This document shows, piece by piece, positions 57,385 through 64,000 of a DNA stretch of 64,000 bases. Each line of letters starts with the position of its first letter. The stretch's first letter is position 1. The DNA comes from Marsupella aquatica (Eukaryota; Marchantiophyta): contig OZ316898.1 of NCBI GenBank assembly GCA_973895155.1, positions 7,936,001 to 8,000,000 on the forward strand, in the 5' to 3' direction. The notes beneath the pieces were generated by a model, which was given only the letters and a program-made list of their open reading frames with translations, was not told the DNA's origin and ran no database searches. Position numbers and translations under genes: made by a program.

Positions 57385-59905
57385 TCAGGAACTATCCATG
57401 CTCTGGTCCATAACAAGACTGCTGTTCACTGGTTGGTCCTGTCTGACGGCTCCAAATACAAAATTGCTGGAGACCATAGGGCTGCTTCCAGAGCCGAATT
57501 GAAAATGTGTAGGACCTGTCGTGTTTGAGGTTGGGGAGAAACTGAATAGAGGAACTTGGCTGCTTACGGGGGTCTGAGTTGGATAACCAAATCCGAAGGC
57601 CACCCCACTCGGAGTGTTCAGCATGGGCGCATGCGTAACAGAATTTCCAAACACTTCCACCTCATACTCCCGTAGTTGCTGGGCAACAGCTGCAAACTCA
57701 AATACAAGATTCAGGTATTGAGGGAATTCTTCAGCCTATGAAACGTATGCATGGACTCCCTAAACCGGCAATGTCAAAACAATCAGGCCCAGAAAGTGCT
57801 GCTGAGCTAATAGGAATGCAGAAAAGGGAAATACACAGAAGACCGCTTGTAGGTCCATGGAGGGTAGAGAGACAAGAATCTACTAAATGAAGCAAAATCG
57901 GAACAAGAGTATCATGTAGCGATGAAAATCATACCAGTAGTTAAATTTATGGAAGGTCTGCGATCCTTCACCCACTGATAACATTCTGACAAGCGCCAGC
58001 GCTTATGCCGCATCAAATACGCAATCACTACTGCAGGTGATCTGATTGAAACAAGAAAGCAGTGAGCATTCAAAAATAAACTGACTATGAAGTATAAGCC
58101 CCAACAAGTAGCCGACCTACACAACTTCCACGCTAGGGCTAGGGAGACACCTGTTTTGTCCAGACATGCAATGCACCAACACTCTTGCTTTATCCAGCCT
58201 GCTTTGTTCTGCGCAGGAACGGAGCACAACTGTTATGAATGTCAATTGACTTGGTCTGCCTGTTCAGTACTGAAAATATGCTCATCTAGAACCTCACCAT
58301 AGTCTCTGACATGCACGAACAATCCTGCGGACGAGAGATACCAATGCACTCCACTCGACTAGATGCTGTGACCTTCAACTTGACCAGGTTCTCGAAGATA
58401 AGAAAACCACTACTCTCGACGCCTGGTAAAATTACCAATATATTGGACGCACTCATCCAGCGGCAACGTTTTCTCTTCCTTGAGACTGTAGTATGTAAAT
58501 GAATTCTTGTACAGGTTCTGACATGCAGGTACAGTCTGCACAAGACAAAACGAACATATCATTCAAACTGCACACAGGATCGTTCATTGCTTGGCTGCAT
58601 TCTGGTCATTCAATTTTCACTACATCCACATACATGCTCACGTATAATAAGAGAACATCGCTCTGTAGACTGTAAGAAAGTCAGAGACAATGGGCAATAC
58701 CGAGTCCATCATTTTCCTGCCTGGAGCAGCTCTAAGGATGTAGTAAATGCCCATCTACTAGAAAAGTGGGAGATATGACGACAATAGGACGAGAATCTAG
58801 CTGAATTTAGCGGTTAAGAACAGAACATCGAAATCATTCACTATCCCTGTCAACTTCCTCGAGAAATTGGAAGCCAAATTAAGTGCACCCCGTTAAAAAT
58901 GAGTTATCTTGTCGAGGTGGTTACTTAGGTACTACTGATTGTTCGACATAAGCGAGAAGGCCTTACGATGCAATGAGGTGCCTAAAGGATTCCACAAGAT
59001 CATACAGGTTGAATTCTTCATTTTCGACGTACTAGAATGCGAAGACCGACCGAAATATACCTTCTGATCACCAGTCCCGTCGGATGAGAACGATCCAGCT
59101 ACTCTTACTTCCAACCGGAAATACCATTCACTGATCAAAACCTTCATAGCTTTTGGGCACAAAGTAGCCATTGTGCATGAAGGAAACTTATTGAATATTA
59201 AGCACTGTCGACGCGCACGAACTACGCGAAGGAAGGTGAGGGGGGAGTCTATTGCACGAACAAAATTCCTACAACATAGAAGGCCTTAATATTGTTTATA
59301 TTGTTAAGTTGCCTGTTAGTCCATCCGCAAACTCACGACCATCGGTCTTGGCGCATTAATCCGTTACATGGAAGCCATTTAGAATTCGTCATGACGCAAC
59401 TGTGAGCACAGAAGAAGCCACCACTTCCGGCCGTAGCCAGAGTCGAGATTTCAGTATCACCTGAAGTACCTCAAGCAAATAGAGAGACAACTCTCCATGA
59501 AAATAAGAGAACGGACAAGAGAGGAACAGAGAAGGAATGTTCAGTTGCAAATCCAGGGGCAGCGATAGAGCTCTCGTTAAACAGAGGGCTTTAAAAGAGG
59601 TCAACGTTAGGAAGTAGATCTACCTCACGAAAGAAAAACTTAAAAGTGACAGTGGGAAGCAGAGGACATACGTTCAGTATACGAGTGATGCCCTGGGCCT
59701 TCAGAAGCTCTGCTCTAGATGCATTATCGTAGCTGCCCAGGTACAAAAACGCGGGTAAAATTTCGGTGGAAAATGCGCTCTGCTGCGGGCCCTTTTCCGT
59801 GGCTTCTTGTAATCGATGACCGCAGATGCCACAGACCTCTCCATCCTCGAACTTATGGTAATGTCCACACACAAAGCACGGATTTTCTCTCTCCCTCTTC
59901 CGCAT
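57385..59905 (-). CDS. IBR5: dual-specificity phosphatase, IBR5 orthologue, five exons
   Basis: Exons in transcript order: 59905-59672, 58535-58436, 58208-58151, 58041-57935, 57689-57385. Phases agree; 267 aa against 257 in Arabidopsis IBR5. The start MRKRERENPC...CGHYHKF-EDGEVCGICGH is the IBR5 hallmark, with paired Cys (C10/C13, C25/C28) that probably bind zinc. The phosphatase fold follows: EILPAFLYLGSYDNASRAELL, then VLVHCMSGQNRSPAVVIAYLM with catalytic Cys125 and Arg131 in HCx5R, then WRLSECYQWVKDRRPSI. The Ser/Thr/Phe/Gly-rich tail (FGFGYPTQ, FQFGSG) matches the IBR5 tail. IBR5 dephosphorylates MAP kinase (MPK12 in Arabidopsis) and affects auxin and abscisic acid responses; cytoplasm and nucleus. 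The active-site loop reads SGQNR where Arabidopsis has SGKSR, a mild change. Intron 1 is about 1.1 kb. Confidence 0.92.
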
Positions 59906-60230
59906 GATTGTTACTGTTCCAAAATTCAAATCGCTTTTAACCCAGCAACATGCACTTATTCTCCCTTCGTGTTAAGATCTCGACGTCAAGATCCCCGGCC
60001 GGACTATGACCCTAACTTGACTAGAATATTTTGACGTCACTCCACAATACTACCCAACTGGCTCTCTGAATTCAATTCCTGTCCGAACCCTAATTTATCT
60101 CCACTCTCCCGTCACTCCAATCCGAACCAATCTAATCCAATTCAATCCCTGACAATCCACAAGCGCTCGATCCGCTTCCCACGTTCAAATCATCCAGTGC
60201 CGATTTCATACACGATCTGCCACTCCTGAG
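59906..60230 (-). promoter_or_regulatory. IBR5 promoter region
   Basis: Upstream of the IBR5 start codon on the minus strand. It is CT-rich with ordinary composition otherwise; no certain TATA box was seen. The start at 59905 is chosen because MRKRERENPC is the conserved N terminus; the frame is open eight codons further but without an ATG. Confidence 0.35.
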
Positions 60231-61360
60231 CCTGAATGTCAAACAACTCCAGACTAAATCTGCGTACTAGACGCAAATTTTCTAAGAGCTTCGTTCAAAT
60301 CCTCTCCATTTCAAGCTCCAAATCTGCCTCCGAATCTCCGTCCTCCCTCCCTCCTCTCCTCTCCTCTCCTCTCCCCCCAAACAACAAACACATTCGCAAG
60401 CAAATTTTCGCCCCGACCACTTTCGAAGGTCCGTACACCACCACCACTCCTGCAATCTCCTCCCGTCCCACCGACCACCCAACTCCTTGATTGCGTCCGT
60501 TCCTCCTTCGCCTCCTCCTCCTCCCTCCTCACTTCCTCTCCGAATCCTCATCCATCCTCCATGGCAGGACCTCTACCTCCAGCCAGATCATCACAACCTC
60601 GCAAAAGAACAGATTATCGCCTGGGCCCGTTCCCGACCGATACGACTGGACCGCACCCCTCCTCCCTCTACGCAGTCCGTCCCGTCTAGCCCCAAACTCT
60701 CTCGCACGGTCAGGTCACTTCACTTCATTTCCCCGCTGCCTCCCTTCCTTGCCTGCCTGCCTGCCTGCCTTCCTGCCTCGCCTGCCACCGTCGGCAGACC
60801 CCCCTCGTAATCCAGTAGAGGTGTACGTACCTCTGCTGCAGCAACGGCAGAATTGTCGTCCCTTACTGACATTGACCGACCGGACTAACAACACCAAAAA
60901 GCGCATCACCCCCCCTGGCCCCCTCTCTGTACAGACGGTACTGTTTCTCGTAACGTAATTCAGTAAACTCTTTCACGACAAAAAAAGACAAACTACTAAA
61001 AGCGCATCACCCTGCTGTCGCTGCTCACCAGCAAAGGGGGCAAGGGGCTGACCACTGGCAGAGCAACGACGAGCCAGCAAAACTCCGCGCACGCCCGACG
61101 ACACCACCAGCAGAGCCGAGCCGAGCCGAGCCGAGCAGAGCAGGGACCAGGGAGGAAACCAACAGAAACGCAACAACACTACAATTCACTCAAACACGCC
61201 AAACACCAACCCTTTCATCAGAGTACAAAAACGGGACAGAGAAACATCAAATTAAATCAAATCCAATCCAATCAAATCAAATCAAATCAAGAGGAGGAGA
61301 AGGACGTCGAGGAGTAGGAGCAGAGCAGAGCAGAGCAGAGCAGAGCAGAGCAGGAGGAGG
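60231..61360. repeat. cluster of microsatellites
   Basis: Separate simple repeats: CTCTC-type pentamers at about 60355-60376, TGCC tetramers at about 60748-60768, GCCGA pentamers at about 61112-61136, AATCA pentamers at about 61250-61290 and AGAGC pentamers at about 61318-61352. C/T-rich DNA lies between them. Frames of 100-155 codons overlap these tracts on both strands and have no motif. Confidence 0.75.
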
Positions 61361-62223
61361 CAGGCGGGAGCGACGAAGAAGCTCCCACGGCGACCCAGGG
61401 TGCCGACCGGAGCAAGCAAAGCAAAATTGAGCAACGAAGACGCAGTGAGGAGGAGCGAAGGAGCAGAGGGTTCTGACGCTCTCCCCTTCCTTTCTTTTTG
61501 CTTCGAGAGAAGGAAGAGTGAGAGCACCGTATGAAAGAACGAGAAAAGCGAAAGGGGAACTGTACATTAATGCTATACGATACAATAAAATACAATACAA
61601 AGGGTCCCATGCCCCCCACGAAACCTCAAAGGCGGTCCATGAAACCGGCTTGGCTGGCCTTCCCTTCCCTTTCCCTTCCTTGAGGCACGCCCAGTGAAAA
61701 CTCACTGGTGTTAGATGCCCCTATTACCTTAGTAGTAACTAGCCTGGTACTAGTTCCTTGAATGTAAAAGGTCAAATAGAGACTAAGACCAAAACACAAG
61801 TACTAGAAAATAAATAAATTATGCTCGTTCCCATTAATCTTTGCCCCCTCCCTGTTTTTTTTCCATCTTCAGTTTCAATTCTGTTCTTATTGAGAGTTAC
61901 TGTCTAGAGGCTTGACTCTAGACCATAGCCCTGGAAAGTAGTGTTTTACTAGTAAGATTAGGTTTATGCAAACAAACAAAATGAAATTAAAGATGATGGC
62001 ACCCAGTGCAGAAATGTGGAGTTCTGAAATTGGTGGGCTGGAAAAATGTGTGGCATGTTTTGGGAAAAGGGGAGGAAAATAAACTCCAACACGACAGCCT
62101 GATCATTGGTGGTATTTGACCGAGTACCATAGCTGTAATTACATTTCTACAATGATGTTCTAAAATTGGAGGGCTGAGAAAATATGTGGCACATTTTGGG
62201 AAACGGGAGTAAATTAATTCCAT
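61361..62223. other. spacer with dispersed and internal repeats
   Basis: About 61836-61950 matches the repeat at 17536-17660. A duplicated segment (GGGCTGG/GA-AAAATGTGTGGCATGTTTTGGG and GGGCTGAGAAAATATGTGGCAC-ATTTTGGG) occurs at about 62035 and 62172. No gene is supported; a 142-codon minus frame over the AGAGC tract is a repeat artefact. Confidence 0.4.
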
Positions 62224-62232
62224 AAATTACAG

Positions 62233-62417
62233 GAGGTATTTGCTTGATCGATCCCCAAAAATGAAACTTGTTACTTGATTGACCCCCTGAGGTCTATCAA
62301 CAGTCCAGATCTGAGATCAAAAGGTCCATCAACAGTCCAGATTGGGGAAGGAAAAGTATCGAGGGGGTTGATTAAGCAAACTTTTTCCAAAAGGGGGTCT
62401 ACTAAGCATATCTCTCG
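62233..62417. mobile_element. MITE, copy 3 of the Mutator-like family
   Basis: The 185-bp element starts GAGGTATTTGCTTGATCGAT and ends CTAAGCATATCTCTCG, inverted repeats of about 55 bp. It is flanked by a perfect 9-bp direct repeat AAATTACAG (62224-62232 and 62418-62426). The ends match the copies at 16.85 and 44.86 kb and the tips of the foldback element at 31.68 kb. The interior carries its own direct repeat GGTC(C/T)ATCAACAGTCCAGAT. Confidence 0.8.
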
Positions 62418-62426
62418 AAATTACAG

Positions 62427-64000
62427 CCTGGATAACTCTCTATAGAAGGAATGCCCCCTTTTCTGTTGAAGTAGGTCATGACCACATTTTTTGTCAAGGT
62501 GTCAGCAAAACACTGGAAACGTAGACTAAGAGAATTTATTGGCAGGAAAATTTTAATGGCCACCTGTGAAAGTCTTGAAGCAAGTTAAACTTTTTTTGCA
62601 ATCAAAGATCACGTACCACACTATGACTAAGGTAGTGGGGTTGCCTGGCCACCCCCCTCCATCCATGCATCCCACACTCCACCAAAACCAACTCACTGTG
62701 GTCCTTTGCTTGGGGTCCAGTGGCATGTGACCTGGTTGTGAGCTCATAGCCTTTATCCCACTTTGTCACCCGTGACCCTTTTCGTGCAAGCTCCCATAGG
62801 CTAAGGCTACAGATTTTCTGTCTCACCCCCATAATTGGGTAGGGGTGAATGGAAACAACTCTCACCTTCCCCCTCCCTAACTGGGCGCCCCCACACTCCG
62901 ACCAAAACCAACTCACTGTGGTCCTTTGCTTGGGGTCCAGTGGTGCATTTGCTTTCCTTGTCCGTGACATGACTCACATTTAGACCAAAAGACCATCTGC
63001 AGTAATTGGCATCTGATCCTTAACACATATATTTCAGGGAAAGCTTGCAAGAAAGAGAAGACAAGAGTTCGCTTATGTTTTAACAATATCAGATCCAAAG
63101 GTCCATTCAGACAATCTTCTAACCAAAAGGGGTGCTCAGGTACTGCATTTAATACTGCATGACACAATGAGAAGAGACCCAGAGGTCCCACCTCTAGAGA
63201 TGCTAAAAACTTGGGCCAAACTTGCACTATTCACATAAGAATTTTGGGGGACCCACTCCAGTCCATGTAGGATTGAGAGAAGTCTGGAATCAAATCTGGT
63301 CAGCAAAGTGTTTCAAAACAGTGCAAGTAAGTGCCATGGAGGGTTTTGTCAGGACAGTTCAACAAATGTTGTTCTTGCTAGCCAGCTGGTCCTTGTTGCA
63401 AACCAGTGCAAATGCTTATTGCCCTAAAAATAAAGGGCTTTAACCCAAGTTATGAGGGGTTGATTATTACTTTAGTAATACTGGATAGTTTGAGGGACAG
63501 GGTTGCTTAACACTTGGAATTTCATGTGCGTTAAGTGAAACTTGTGTTCCAGAGTAATGGCATGACGTCTTGACATCTTTTAGGTTCAAGGGAGTCAAGT
63601 TGTGAAGCTACTAAGGAGACCCCTGTGGTAATATAATGTAAACCGGCTACAAAAAGTAAGCTGACGGTTTATGTTGGGATAAATTTAGACCGAACAAGAC
63701 ACTGTCAACACATATGAACAAACATCCATAAACTTCGGCACTAAAAGTACGTGGTTCACCCCGTCTGGGCTACATCCATGGCCGTGAGACAAATCCAGTA
63801 ATGCAAAACAATTACACCCGCCATAGCCAACATGCTAGAGCTCCTCCTCTCACCCTCTCTCCCAAATAGTGAACCAAGTGTGAACACAAGTTTGTGTTTC
63901 CCTTGGGTATACCCCCTCCCATGGTCTATGGGAACCTTGAACTCAAACAAGTGTTATCCTAGTCTGCTGAAGTCAAAATAGTACTATGGAAGTCAATAGG
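62427..64000. other. right-edge DNA with a direct repeat and one open segment
   Basis: A 50-bp sequence (AACCAACTCACTGTGGTCC and TTTGCTTGGGGTCCAGTGG) is repeated at about 62672-62723 and 62892-62943. After a TTTCAG at 63032-63037 one plus frame is open to a TAA at 63236-63238 and reads SDPKVHSDNLLTKRGAQ followed by LEMLKTWAKLALF. This looks more protein-like than its surroundings, but I recognise no family, so it is not called a gene. The rest shows nothing I can support. Confidence 0.35.

Noticed and set aside
58297-58334. CMSE-containing stretch first taken as a broken IBR5 active site
   Set aside because: The true catalytic exon is at 58208-58151 and reads VHCMSGQNR in the right phase; the other stretch is intron sequence.

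Overview
This is nuclear DNA of a land plant. It carries spliced genes with GT-AG introns whose products are plant proteins: an IBR5-type phosphatase, an organellar presequence protease, a GRAS regulator of the SCL28 group and a plastid SET-domain methyltransferase of the Rubisco-LSMT type. It also holds a nuclear tRNA-Arg, Ty1/copia and hAT remnants and much satellite DNA. Several genes that can be long and conserved (cytosolic HSP90, ThrRS, SCL28-like GRAS) have uninterrupted coding sequences. A non-seed plant such as a bryophyte is my best guess, but this is inference and the species cannot be fixed from the window.

Layout, left to right. 0.8-4.3 kb: five-exon short-chain dehydrogenase/reductase (+) with a TATA/CCAAT/TGACG promoter. 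4.4-5.3 kb: nested tandem repeats ending exactly at a tRNA-Arg(UCU) gene (-). 5.9-8.8 kb: three-exon protein with two RRMs (+). 9.6-9.9 kb: cytochrome P450 relic. 10.4-12.1 kb: satellite split by an inserted element. 12.4-14.5 kb: cytosolic HSP90 (-), with a 63-68 bp minisatellite at 15.7-16.1 kb upstream. 18.7-27.0 kb: 19-exon presequence protease PREP (-). 28.2-32.5 kb: transposon-rich zone (copia remnant, decayed NTPase gene, Mutator-like foldback element). 33.6-35.5 kb: about 172-bp satellite rich in telo-box sequence, directly upstream of intronless ThrRS (35.8-37.8 kb, +). 40.3-43.9 kb: nine-exon SET-domain methyltransferase (-). 44.8-48.3 kb: a MITE and three tandem arrays. 49.0-51.5 kb: SCL28-like GRAS gene (+). 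53.2-55.4 kb: hAT element; 55.6-56.6 kb: long-TIR foldback element. 57.4-59.9 kb: five-exon IBR5 orthologue (-). 60-64 kb: microsatellites, a MITE and unassigned sequence.

The genes do not form one pathway; they are housekeeping or regulatory genes (proteostasis, translation, RNA binding, organelle peptide turnover, cell-cycle and auxin-related signalling) set among repeats. The most coherent unusual signal is a family of at least four terminal-inverted-repeat elements (16.85, 31.68, 44.86 and 62.23 kb) with related termini and 9-10 bp target-site duplications. They look like an undescribed non-autonomous Mutator-like family, the largest copy carrying what may be captured gene sequence. All exon models were built by hand from reading frames, splice dinucleotides and phase. 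They are internally consistent but have no transcript support.
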